Shown here piece by piece: positions 15,441 through 23,419 of a stretch of DNA of 64,000 nucleotides. The notes under the pieces were generated by a model. That model was not told the DNA's origin. It did no database searches and saw only the letters and a list, made by a program, of their open reading frames with translations. The DNA is from Candidatus Manganitrophus morganii (lineage in GTDB: Bacteria; Nitrospirota; Nitrospiria; SBBL01; Manganitrophaceae): contig JAJHOH010000001.1 of NCBI GenBank assembly GCA_021651055.1, positions 3,720,001-3,784,000 on the forward strand, read 5' to 3'. The position numbers and the translations under genes are program-made. Position 1 is the stretch's first letter. Each line of letters starts with the position of its first letter.

Positions 15441-16962
15441 AGAAGGAATCGTCGATTTCGCCCAGGGACTTCAGTCCCTCGGGGTGGAGATTCTTTCGAC
15501 GGGAGGGACCTACAAGCTCCTTAAAGAGAAGGGGATCCAGGTCAAAGAGGTCTCCGAGCATACCGGCTTTCCCGAAATGTTGGACGGTCGGGTGAAGACC
15601 CTTCATCCGAAGATTCACGGCGGCATTTTGGGGAGGCGAGATGATCCGAAACACCTGGAACAGATGAAGACTCAGGGAATCGAGCCGATCGACCTCGTCG
15701 CAGTGAACCTCTATCCTTTCAAGGCGACGATCGCGAAGCCGAACGTCACGCTGGAAGAGGCGATTGAGAACATCGATATCGGCGGGCCGACGATGCTCCG
15801 CTCCGCCGCGAAGAACTACAAAGATGTCGCCGTCATTATCGATCCGAAAGATTACGCCGCGGTTTTGGATGAGATGAAGCGTTCCGGCGGGGAGATCTCC
15901 GAGGCGAAACGATACGATCTGGCGAAGAAGGTCTTCTTCACAACCTCCGATTACGACCGGACGATTTCTTCCTATCTCGAAGGCCGGGAGGGGAAAGCAG
16001 AGCGCTTCCCCGATCACCTTGTCCTTCAGTTCGAGAAGGTCCAATCGCTTCGATACGGCGAGAATCCGCACCAGCAAGCCGCCTTCTATCGGGAGCCCCA
16101 GGTGACCGAAGGGGGCGTCGCCGCCGCGAAGCAGATCTGGGGAAAGGAGATGTCGTACAACAATTTCCTCGACACCCACTCCGCCTTCGAGCTGGTCAAG
16201 GAGTTTAAGGAACCGGCCGCCGTCATCATCAAACACAACAACCCCTGCGGCGTCGCCACCGGCGCCACATTGGTCGAAGCGTACAAGAAGGCCAAGGCGA
16301 CCGATCCGGTCTCCGCCTTCGGCGGGGTCGCCGCTTTCAATCGACCGCTCGATGCCGAGACCGCTCAAGAAATTACCACCACCTTCATGGAGGTGATCAT
16401 CGCCCCGACGATCGAGCCGGCCGCCGCGACCCTCTTTCAAAAGAAAAAAGACCTCCGTGTCCTGGAGGCCGGAAGCAAATCGATCGGCGCATCGAATGCC
16501 GGGCGGGTTGATTTCAGACGGGTCGGGGGGGGACTGCTCGTTCAGGACACCGACAGCGCCATGATCCACGATCCGAAGGAATTAAAAATCGTCAGCAAAC
16601 GCCCGCCGACGCAGGAAGAGCTCGAAGCGATGCTCTTCGCCTGGAAGGTTTGTAAACATGTCAAATCGAATGCCATCATCTTTGCGCGCCCGGGGCAGAC
16701 GGTCGGAATCGGCGCGGGCCAGATGAGCCGGGTCGATTCGGTGAAGATTGCGACGATGAAAGCGCAGACGCCCGTTTCCGGCTGCGTGATGGCCTCCGAC
16801 GCCTTCTTCCCGTTTAGGGACGGGATCGATGCCGCCGCCCAGGTCGGCATCACCGCGGTGATACAGCCGGGGGGATCGATCCGGGATCAAGAAATCATCC
16901 AGGCGGTCGACGAGCAGAACCTGGCGATGGTTCTCACCGGTTTTAGACATTTCCGGCATTGA
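15400..16962 (+). CDS. purH: Bifunctional AICAR transformylase / IMP cyclohydrolase
   Basis: 520 aa, normal full length. Catalyses the last two steps of IMP synthesis. The N-terminal MGS-like cyclohydrolase domain (about 1-195) shows [35 protein letters not shown] and INLYPF-type motifs. The C-terminal AICARFT domain carries [13 protein letters not shown], the catalytic KHNNPCGVA (Lys and His) and [17 protein letters not shown] lies 6 bases before ATG 15400. It ends shortly before a REPIN-like repeat and then purD. Confidence 0.98.
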   Translation: MGRIRRAILSVYDKEGIVDFAQGLQSLGVEILSTGGTYKLLKEKGIQVKEVSEHTGFPEMLDGRVKTLHPKIHGGILGRRDDPKHLEQMKTQGIEPIDLVAVNLYPFKATIAKPNVTLEEAIENIDIGGPTMLRSAAKNYKDVAVIIDPKDYAAVLDEMKRSGGEISEAKRYDLAKKVFFTTSDYDRTISSYLEGREGKAERFPDHLVLQFEKVQSLRYGENPHQQAAFYREPQVTEGGVAAAKQIWGKEMSYNNFLDTHSAFELVKEFKEPAAVIIKHNNPCGVATGATLVEAYKKAKATDPVSAFGGVAAFNRPLDAETAQEITTTFMEVIIAPTIEPAAATLFQKKKDLRVLEAGSKSIGASNAGRVDFRRVGGGLLVQDTDSAMIHDPKELKIVSKRPPTQEELEAMLFAWKVCKHVKSNAIIFARPGQTVGIGAGQMSRVDSVKIATMKAQTPVSGCVMASDAFFPFRDGIDAAAQVGITAVIQPGGSIRDQEIIQAVDEQNLAMVLTGFRHFRH

Positions 16963-16995
16963 TTAAGAGATTTTCCCCGCATTATCCAAAAAGGT

Positions 16996-17050
16996 GTAGG
17001 GGCGCAATTTATTGCGCCCTCCGGTTGGGCGTGATGAATCACGCCCCTAC
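16996..17050. repeat. REPIN-like doublet of the GTAGGGGCG palindromic family
   Basis: Two palindromic units in opposite orientation: GTAGGGGCG plus CAATTTATTG plus CGCCC (16996-17019), and the reverse of GTAGGGGCGTGATTCATCA plus CGCCC (17027-17050), with a 7-base gap. Heads are conserved while the stem interior differs, as in REP/REPIN elements. Situated between purH and purD. Confidence 0.85.
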
Positions 17051-17095
17051 CGTAGAAGGGAGATCGGGTCGCCCGACCTGCCAGGAATATCCGTT

Positions 17096-18346
17096 ATGAA
17101 GATCTTAGTCATTGGAGCGGGGGGGCGCGAGCACGCCCTGGTTTGGAAGATCGCGCAGAGCCCTCGGGTTCGCGAGCTCTACTGTGCGCCGGGGAATCCG
17201 GGAATCGAGACCCTCGCAAAGATCGTCCCCATCGCCGTCGATGAAATCGAAAAACTTCTCGCCTTTGCCAAAGAGAAACAGATCGATCTGACCGTCGTCG
17301 GTCCCGAGCTCCCCCTTTCGCTGGGAATCGTCGACCGGTTTGAAGCCGAAGGGCTTCGGATTTTCGGCCCGCATCGCGCCGCCGCGCAGATCGAAACGAG
17401 CAAGGTCTTCTCCAAAACCCTCATGCAGAAATATCAGATCCCGACCGCCGACGCCGAGGTGGTGACGCTCGAGCGGGCCTACGAGATGCTTCCCCATCTC
17501 CCGATGCCGATCGTCCTCAAGGTGGAGGGGCTGGCTGCCGGGAAGGGGGTTGTGATCGCCCGCGATCAGAAAGAGGCGAAGGAAGGGCTCGATGGGTTTC
17601 GGGCGATGGGAGAGGCGGCGGGACGGATTATTTTGGAGCGATTTCTCGAAGGGGTCGAAGCGACCTTCTTCGTCATCACCGATGGGGAGAAGGCCTTGCC
17701 GCTCGCCTCGGCGCAGGATCACAAGCGGGTCTTCGATGAAGATCGCGGCCCCAACACCGGCGGAATGGGGGCGATCTCTCCGACGCCGCGGATTACGCAG
17801 AAGATGGAATCGATAGTGATGGAGCGGATCATCACGCCGACCTTGCGGGGGCTTGCGGCGGAGGGGAGCCCCTATCGCGGCGTTCTCTATGCCGGATTGA
17901 TGCTCACCTCTTCCGGACCGCACGTTCTGGAGTTCAATGCCCGGTGGGGGGATCCGGAGACGCAGGCGGTTCTTCCGCGTCTAAAGAGCGATTGGGTCGA
18001 TGTCATGGAGGCGACGCTCGATCATCGCCTCGATCAAACCCGGCTCGAATGGCGGGAAGAATCCTCCGTCTGCGTGGTATTGGCTTCCGAAGGTTATCCC
18101 GGAACATATCGAAAAGGGGAGGTCATCTCGGGCCTCGATCAGATCGACCTTCCGGACACCCTCGTTTTTCACGCCGGAACCGGGCGACAGGGGGAAGCGT
18201 GGGTGACGCAGGGGGGAAGGGTGTTGGGGGTGACCGCCCTCGGCCAGAGCGTCGCGGAGGCCCGCCGCCGGGCCTATCAAGCGGTTGACCGAATTTCCTT
18301 TCGCGGGATGCATTACCGGCGGGATATCGGCGCGTCGGCTTTGTAG
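17096..18346 (+). CDS. purD: Phosphoribosylamine-glycine ligase (GARS)
   Basis: 416 aa. Joins glycine to phosphoribosylamine in purine synthesis. The N-terminal domain begins VIGAGGREHALVWKIAQSP, followed by VVGPELPLSLGIVD; the ATP-grasp domain includes KVEGLAAGKGVVIA, DHKRVFDEDRGPNTGGMGAI (the GARS signature) and LEFNARWGDPETQ. ATG 17096 is chosen because AGGA precedes it and it gives the family N-terminus; the open frame extends to 17012 through the repeat. It is separated from purE by an accessory island of about 5.8 kb. Confidence 0.98.
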   Translation: MKILVIGAGGREHALVWKIAQSPRVRELYCAPGNPGIETLAKIVPIAVDEIEKLLAFAKEKQIDLTVVGPELPLSLGIVDRFEAEGLRIFGPHRAAAQIETSKVFSKTLMQKYQIPTADAEVVTLERAYEMLPHLPMPIVLKVEGLAAGKGVVIARDQKEAKEGLDGFRAMGEAAGRIILERFLEGVEATFFVITDGEKALPLASAQDHKRVFDEDRGPNTGGMGAISPTPRITQKMESIVMERIITPTLRGLAAEGSPYRGVLYAGLMLTSSGPHVLEFNARWGDPETQAVLPRLKSDWVDVMEATLDHRLDQTRLEWREESSVCVVLASEGYPGTYRKGEVISGLDQIDLPDTLVFHAGTGRQGEAWVTQGGRVLGVTALGQSVAEARRRAYQAVDRISFRGMHYRRDIGASAL

Positions 18347-18610
18347 AGACCCGTCCGAGCGTCACAGATACAATCCTTCTCGCTTTTACCTCCTTCCAGA
18401 TTCTCCTAGCACCTCCGAATCACTCCTAATTTCACTTCACTCCCCAATCCGAAAATCCCCATTTGAAGTCGGGATATTTATTTTCTTGACTTTGCCTCCG
18501 CCGTTCCAGTATTTTCCGAAGCAGGATTTCCTTAAAGCGATAACAGCAATGGAGTTGAGATCTTTGGTATAAGATAAAAAGCATTTTCACAATCAATGAA
18601 GGAGCGGTTG

Positions 18611-19293
18611 ATGCGCGCATCTTGGCGACGGTTGTTGTCTGGTTGGGTTGTGCTCTTTGGTTTGGTTGTTTTAGCTCCATTAGCCTACGCTCAAGGTTCG
18701 GTTGCCGGAAACTCCGGCGCCTTCACCTATTCCATCCCCATCGAAGTCCCCCCGGGGCGTCACGGTCTTACCCCACAAATTGCACTCACCTACAATTCAT
18801 CCGCAGGTAATGGCTTCCTCGGCGTCGGCTGGGACCTTCCAATCGGCTACGTCATGCGCAATACCAAATACGGCGTCAATTATAATTGCGATCCCGCGAC
18901 TAGTCCGAATCCCTGTTATTCTTTCATGCTCGGTGGCGCTTCCTCTGAGTTGATCCCCCGGACGGATTTTTGTCCGACCGATTGCTTTGGAGCAAGGGTT
19001 GAAGAGGGGTTCATGCCTTTAAAAGGATCAGTGGCCAGAGCGGCACATATTGGGATGTAACCGATAAGACAGGCACTAAATACCTCTTGGGTCAAACAGT
19101 CGCTTCCAGACAGGGCGGGACGCCGGGTGTATTCAAGTGGATGTTGGACACTGTGACGGATACCCACGGCAACACGATAAACTATCTTTATATTAAAGAC
19201 CAAGGAGAAATATACATTGATCGAATTGATTATCAGGGGGGATTCGGGCGGCCTGATATCGGAGTAACTCCTTCTCTTTTTAATTTTTTATGA
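18611..19293 (+). pseudogene. SpvB/RHS-type secreted protein, N-terminal remnant with frameshift
   Basis: ATG 18611 has AAGGAG 6 bases upstream. A signal peptide (LFGLVVLAPLAYAQG) leads into the SpvB N-terminal domain: VAGNSGAFTYSIPIEVPPGR, GLTPQIALTYNSSAGNGFLG, GWDLPIGYV, then FMLGGASSELIPR. At about 19003-19020 (near a GGGG run) the family similarity jumps to another frame: SGTYWDVTDKTGTKYLLGQT, VFKWMLDTVTDTHGNTINYL, YIDRIDYQGG. The first frame ends at 19060 and the second at 19293, where a normal protein would continue for over a thousand residues of YD/RHS repeats. Both the shift and the loss of the core show it is a relic, perhaps left by recombination. Confidence 0.85.
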
Positions 19294-19622
19294 CTTTTAA
19301 AAAGAAAATTCTATTAGGAATATTCACCGTTCAGCCACTGGTTTTTTTTATTCTATGTTTTTTTTGGATGTTCACCCATTCTCCACAAGAAATAAAGGCT
19401 GTTGTAAACGATCCTTTTTTCTTAATTTTCATACTTGTTCCTAGCGTTAGTCCAGCAGTTTATCTACACTATTTCTATCTCGATCATGTTATGGATTCAG
19501 AGCATTTAAATCCTGATGAGAAGAAATATTGGGTGAAAATGATTAATACATTCCATATCGTTACCATCGTAGTCTATTTTTATAAGTATATTTGGAATCA
19601 ACCACAAGCAAAACCTCATTAA
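19290..19622 (+). CDS. Small orphan membrane protein
   Basis: 110 aa, clearly AT-richer than the flanking genes. Two hydrophobic N-terminal helices (LLGIFTVQPLVFFILCFFWM and FFLIFILVPSVSPAVYLHYF) and a third near the end (FHIVTIVVYFYKYIW), with LNPDEKKYWVKM between. No family is recognised with confidence; the last helix resembles short membrane segments ending FYKYIW in several tiny membrane proteins. Placed directly after the RHS remnant (4-base overlap), it could be a left-over immunity-type protein, but that is inference. No clear ribosome site. Confidence 0.5.
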   Translation: MTFKKKILLGIFTVQPLVFFILCFFWMFTHSPQEIKAVVNDPFFLIFILVPSVSPAVYLHYFYLDHVMDSEHLNPDEKKYWVKMINTFHIVTIVVYFYKYIWNQPQAKPH

Positions 19623-19698
19623 TCAAGGTATCAGACGAGGGTTATTACAATAGAGGGAACTGGTGGTCTGGACCCAGTTGCTCCATTATTTTAGATGA

Positions 19699-19821
19699 AT
19701 GGAACGCCCGAACCCGGTACAACCTACACCTGGACCCAGCAGTAGCCTAAGCTGGCCTCCACCCCCATCAGACAGTGGAATAAACTTTCCTCCGCCGGAT
19801 ACTTCTATGGAATCTTTTTAG
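19699..19821 (+). other. Proline-rich short reading frame, possible RHS-tail remnant
   Basis: A 40-codon frame (MERPNPVQPTPGPSSSLSWP, then PPPPSDSGINFPPP) ends at TAG 19819. The composition resembles the linker or tail of surface proteins, but there is no ribosome site and the other frames are closed. The 19623-19889 gap otherwise holds nothing I recognise. Confidence 0.2.
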
Positions 19822-19889
19822 TACGATTGTTTATTTTGTGTTTCTCCTTGGAAATGGTGCTTTATTAGAAATAGACTTCCAGCTTGAGT

Positions 19890-21170
19890 ATGAAGAGTTA
19901 TAACGGCAGTCCTGCAAAAAAGGTTTTCCTAACAGCAATTTGGTGTATGACTGCGTTTTATGGCGTGTTGTTGAATGCTGATTTGAGAGCTCAGAGTGTA
20001 GGGGGAAAGGGGAACAGAGAGGATGCCAGTGTAATAGGCAATCCGAGTAATCCCGCCTGGAAAGAATCTTACAAGAGGGGACTTCGCTACCAAGAACAGA
20101 AACAGTACGAAAAAGCGATCGCTGAATTTAATGCTGCCCTTAAAGTTGAGCCCGGTCTGTGGCTTATTACTCTTCAACTTGGCCAGGCATATCGTGAGTT
20201 AAAACAATATGAAAAAGCGATCTTCTATCTCTCACAAGCAATAAGCAAGAACCCAGATCCTCCCTTCAGAGTAACGGCTTATCTGCTGAGATCGGTTACC
20301 TATGCAAGCATAGAAAAATACAAAGAGGCAATGGATGATATTACAAAGACAATTGAGTTAGACCCAAAGGGGAGTACCGGCTACTATAAAAGGGGGGAGT
20401 ACTATCTAGTCGCTTTCAGTCAACCCGAGAAAGCACTGAAAGATTTTGATACTGCGATCACATTTGGAGAGCGGAGTGCGGAAATATATCATTATCGGGG
20501 GGCGGCGCTCTTTAAGTTAGGCCGTTTTCAGGAAGCCATAGAAAGTTATTCACAAGTCCTCAAGATTGACCCTTCCCATTATAGTGGTCTATTGAACCGA
20601 GGTTCCACTTATCTTTGTCTAGAGGAGTATGATAAGGCTCTGAATGATCAAAATACGGTGTTGCGTCTCTATCCGGAAGATGTCGAGGCGCGCTTAGATC
20701 GCGTTTCCGTTTACATTGCGAAGGAAGACTTTAATGCTGCCCTGTCTGATCTTCTGTTCGCGATAGATCATGGTCGTAAAGACGCTTGGCTCTATCTAAC
20801 CCTTGCCGATGTATATTACCGTTTAGGAGAATTAGAAAAGGCCATCCAGGCCAACGACAAAGCGATTGAGTTAGATAACAACACTTTTCTTCAACCAAGT
20901 CTTTATTTTAAGAAGGGTCTCTTCTTATTAATAAGAGGATCTATAGACGAAGCGACGAAGTCATATGAACAGGGTATCAAGCTGGCTGTCGATGGGCGTA
21001 ACTTACAGAGTGTTGAGCTGGCAGCAAGAGATATAAGCGGAGCCTCATTCTCTAAAGAAGAGGCAAAGACCGTCGCATCGAAGATTACTAGTCAATTGAA
21101 TGAGACGCAAAGGAAGATTGCACCTATGGCTGTCACAAATCAGGGTCAATGCCATAAAAGTAGAATTTAA
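19890..21170 (+). CDS. Exported TPR-repeat protein
   Basis: 426 aa. An N-terminal hydrophobic stretch (VFLTAIWCMTAFYGVLLNAD) ending in RAQS looks like a signal peptide, so a periplasmic location is likely. From about residue 50 the protein is a nearly uninterrupted series of about nine TPR units (YKRGLRYQEQKQYEKAIAEF, GQAYRELKQYEKAIFYLSQA, YRGAALFKLGRFQEAIESYS, TLADVYYRLGELEKAIQAND). No catalytic domain. TPR solenoids bind partner proteins; the partner is unknown. ATG 19890 is taken over TTG 19884; neither has a strong ribosome site. Base composition is lower in GC than the core genes, in keeping with an accessory island. Confidence 0.8.
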   Translation: MKSYNGSPAKKVFLTAIWCMTAFYGVLLNADLRAQSVGGKGNREDASVIGNPSNPAWKESYKRGLRYQEQKQYEKAIAEFNAALKVEPGLWLITLQLGQAYRELKQYEKAIFYLSQAISKNPDPPFRVTAYLLRSVTYASIEKYKEAMDDITKTIELDPKGSTGYYKRGEYYLVAFSQPEKALKDFDTAITFGERSAEIYHYRGAALFKLGRFQEAIESYSQVLKIDPSHYSGLLNRGSTYLCLEEYDKALNDQNTVLRLYPEDVEARLDRVSVYIAKEDFNAALSDLLFAIDHGRKDAWLYLTLADVYYRLGELEKAIQANDKAIELDNNTFLQPSLYFKKGLFLLIRGSIDEATKSYEQGIKLAVDGRNLQSVELAARDISGASFSKEEAKTVASKITSQLNETQRKIAPMAVTNQGQCHKSRI

Positions 21171-21186
21171 CAGTCTATGTTTAGTG

Positions 21187-21262
21187 AAGGGGCCAGGTCT
21201 AGATATTTGGATTTTAGGATAGCAGAAGATCTAATCTCAAAAATCTAGACCTAGCCCCTTTT
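21187..21262. repeat. Long inverted-repeat (MITE/REP-doublet-like) element
   Basis: The left arm AAGGGGCCAGGTCTAGATaT (21187-21206) and the right arm AATCTAGACCTAGCCCCTT (21242-21260) are inverted copies with two mismatches around a loop of about 30 bases. The right end runs into TTTTC, so it may also terminate the TPR gene. Its GGGGxCAGGTCTxGA core resembles REP sequences mobilised by REP-associated (RAYT, Y1) transposases; no such transposase gene is in the window. Confidence 0.7.
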
Positions 21263-21310
21263 CTTTGTAATTTGAAATTAAAGATAAAGATCAGGGCAGT
21301 TTGGGGACGG

Positions 21311-21895
21311 TTACATCTTGATGGAGACGTGTCCTTTAAAAAATAATACCTTTGTTGCGAGGTAGAGCAAGGCCGCCAACATCATTTTCTTCCTGGTTGT
21401 TTCAAACAAAATCGTTCCTCCAATAATTAGATTGAGAACAGCCCACACTAGACCTGAAATCCAGATAATTTGGGGGAGGATGCCAGAATACATGGTTCTT
21501 CCCAGCAGGTCCGCAAATCCGTATGTGAGATTTTCGGGCAGAAGGGATCCAAATGCATAAACTTGGTAAGATCTCCAATAAGAAGTATTTTCAGCGCCGG
21601 CTTTTACATGCCTTTTCACATAAAGATGTAGAAGGAATGCCCAAAAGAATGTCCAAAGGAATAAAAAGATCGAAATCGTGACCGCCGTAAAGAAAGCCGC
21701 AAAGAATACCACTGCACTCGGCCTAAATCCGCTTGCAATCAACGACAGAGGGATCCAGATTGCCATACTGAGAAGAGTCAGCCAAAAAGAGAAGTCCACA
21801 GCTTTTGCTGGATCTTCAACGCGGAGTTGCTCAAAGAGCTTTTTAGGATTTTTCAGAATTAATCCGAGCTTGAATATAAAACCACCCGACATCAC
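21311..21895 (-). CDS. Yip1-like multi-pass membrane protein
   Basis: 194 aa from GTG 21895, or 193 from ATG 21892. Five hydrophobic helices (FSFWLTLLSMAIWIPLSLIA, VVFFAAFFTAVTISIFLFLW, the region around YSGILPQIIWISGLVWAVLN and a C-terminal AALLYLATKVLFF). The SFRPS...FF and YQVYAFGSLLPE segments fit the Yip1/YIPF-like family loosely. Function unknown. Its start overlaps the end of the broken DUF3592-like gene by 4 bases, suggesting the two were once an operon. Confidence 0.6.
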   Translation of the reverse strand: MMSGGFIFKLGLILKNPKKLFEQLRVEDPAKAVDFSFWLTLLSMAIWIPLSLIASGFRPSAVVFFAAFFTAVTISIFLFLWTFFWAFLLHLYVKRHVKAGAENTSYWRSYQVYAFGSLLPENLTYGFADLLGRTMYSGILPQIIWISGLVWAVLNLIIGGTILFETTRKKMMLAALLYLATKVLFFKGHVSIKM

Positions 21896-22220
21896 ATCGT
21901 CTCCGAAATAGAAATCCTATCGCCATAAATTATGATAGCCTGCATAAGAAACAGACCTGCGAAGAATAATACGTAAATGATAGGCCAACCATCTTTTCTC
22001 AAGCAGGAAGCCTTCGGTTCCGCGGATTGTAAAAAACCGTCACACGGACTCCGACCGGATATTCTTTTATAAGGTCGTAGACCCATTCGTAGTGGCCAAA
22101 GGATCCCAGGAGACCACCGAGGGAAATGGTACTTCCAGTGTATTCATTGCCATCCACCTGATATCGGTATTGGATGTCCGGCCAATATAAACGCTCAGAG
22201 AATAGCTTTATACTAGGATC
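21892..22220 (-). pseudogene. DUF3592-like membrane protein gene, frameshifted
   Basis: Reading the minus strand down from 22220 gives ERLYWPDIQYRYQVDGNEYT, SLGGLLGSFGHYEWVYDLIK and YPVGVRVTVFYNP, the DUF3592 core, then a premature stop at about 22000. The expected continuation AEPKASCLRKDGWPIIYVLF plus a transmembrane helix (LFFAGLFLMQAIIIYG) is found one frame over, to the stop at 21892. A single missing base near 22022-22027 (AATCCGCGG; AATCCCGCGG would restore N-P-A-E-P) reconciles both halves. The N-terminal transmembrane part is also not found in frame, so the gene is truncated as well. Confidence 0.75.
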
Positions 22221-22352
22221 TCACCGAAGTAAAATAAACTTTCTAGGGCTGGCAGTCAAGGAAGTAAAAATCGAGAAATCTGAATGTCGATTACCGTTTG
22301 AAGCCTTTAGCCTAGGCAATCGTGTCGGATTTTCAGAGGAAAGAAGATGCTA

Positions 22353-22634
22353 CTACTTCTTTGTAATCAGCGGCTTCTTATCCCCCTCTGTTCCTCTCAT
22401 CTTAAATAACGGGTAAAGAAAAAACCGCCTGACCAAAGGACGAAGACTGCTGAAGATCAAAGCATAAGCCCCTGTCAGCCAACCGGCGACAATCAGAACG
22501 AGGAGCCCCACCAGAAGATATTCTCCCCAAACCCATTCCTCCGGATACTTCTCGGCCGTTTCAGCAAAGCGACTCATTCCAAGTAAAAAGGACAGGGTCA
22601 AGAGAAGTGTTCGAGATAATTTCTTTTGTTGCAT
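22353..22634 (-). CDS. Small exported membrane protein
   Basis: 93 aa. The N-terminus (LSRTLLLTLSFLLGMSRFAETA) looks like a cleavable signal or first helix; a second helix is EYLLVGLLVLIVAGWLTGAY. The ATG is preceded by AGGAGA on the minus strand. It lies 26 bases downstream of the CBS gene in the same direction and is probably co-transcribed. No family recognised. Confidence 0.6.
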   Translation of the reverse strand: MQQKKLSRTLLLTLSFLLGMSRFAETAEKYPEEWVWGEYLLVGLLVLIVAGWLTGAYALIFSSLRPLVRRFFLYPLFKMRGTEGDKKPLITKK

Positions 22635-22660
22635 GGCGGCGTTCTCCTATCGGTGAAACT

Positions 22661-23074
22661 TTAAAACCCGCTCGCTTTCTGTTCAGCCGACGGTTGTTCA
22701 ACAGAGAGGGGATGAAGAAAATCTCGGATGGAGACCATTCCGATGATCTTTCCGTTTCGGGTCACCCCGATGTGGCGGATCTTCTTCTGCTCCATCAAAT
22801 CGTTGGCATCGAGCACCGACCGATCGGCCTCGATGGTAATCAAAGGAGAGGTCATGACGGTTCTTACCGTGGTCGCGGCCGGATCGATTCCCTTTGCGAC
22901 CACTTTTCGAATGATATCGACCTCCGTGATGATCCCAGTATAGTTCCCTTCTTGGGTCACCAGGAGACTCCCGATTTGGTTCCGGGCCATCTCCTCCGCC
23001 GCGCTTCGGACATTCTTCTCCGATCCGATCGAATGGATTTTCGTCGACATTAACTTTTCTATCGTAGGCAACAT
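22661..23074 (-). CDS. CBS-domain pair protein
   Basis: 137 aa from the ATG at 23074, which has GAGGA on the minus strand 8 bases upstream; longer starts at 23089 and 23143 are possible. Two CBS motifs: VRSAAEEMARNQIGSLLVTQ with YTGIITEVDIIRKVVA, and VLDANDLMEQKKIRHIGVTR with IIGMVSIRDFL. CBS pairs bind adenine nucleotides or related ligands and act as energy sensors; stand-alone two-CBS proteins of this type are common, with targets mostly unknown. Confidence 0.9.
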   Translation of the reverse strand: MLPTIEKLMSTKIHSIGSEKNVRSAAEEMARNQIGSLLVTQEGNYTGIITEVDIIRKVVAKGIDPAATTVRTVMTSPLITIEADRSVLDANDLMEQKKIRHIGVTRNGKIIGMVSIRDFLHPLSVEQPSAEQKASGF

Positions 23075-23161
23075 AGGCGCTATCCTCATCGTGGAACAAG
23101 ACTCCTCCGGCCTTCCAGGGATAGACCAAAGAGAGCCTGTCAAATCGTCCTAAAATTTAAT

Positions 23162-23275
23162 TCATTCACTATGTATAAAAACAGCAAAATCGATGCCACC
23201 CACGAGAAGCACGAGGACCATTGAAGTAAAGTAAAACCGCCGTTGATTCTCAGTAAGTGAGAAAAAGAGGACCAT
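23162..23275 (-). CDS. Possible 37-aa single-pass membrane peptide
   Basis: MVLFFSLTENQRRFYFTSMV followed by LVLLVGGIDFAVFI: one transmembrane helix with a basic flank. Only a weak GAAGAA precedes the ATG, and the frame continues upstream to 23386 without family-like sequence. Listed because the hydropathy is gene-like; could be chance. Confidence 0.25.
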   Translation of the reverse strand: MVLFFSLTENQRRFYFTSMVLVLLVGGIDFAVFIHSE

Positions 23276-23419
23276 TATTCTTCGATGCGATGGTGTAGAA
23301 TTTATACAGTTCAAACCTGGATGGGTACGAAGAATTGTCGTTGCAAATTCATACGCGTCTGTGTTATCGCTTTCGGAACGGATCATCCCTTATCTCAGTC
23401 AACCCTGGAGGAGCAGAGC

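Noticed and set aside
15388-16569. Long open frame (393 codons) on the minus strand inside purH
   Set aside because: It lies entirely opposite purH, has Arg/Asp/Gly-rich composition typical of antisense frames in GC-rich codons, and matches no family.
16996-17050. REPIN elements as rho-independent terminators
   Set aside because: The stems are strong but no T-run follows any copy, and several sit inside apparent operons.
17012-17095. Upstream extension of purD
   Set aside because: It translates the REPIN element and adds residues absent from GARS; ATG 17096 has a ribosome site and the family start.
22174-22416. 80-codon plus-strand frame in the island
   Set aside because: It is antisense to the DUF3592 pseudogene and the 93-aa membrane protein; composition and lack of ribosome site argue against it.
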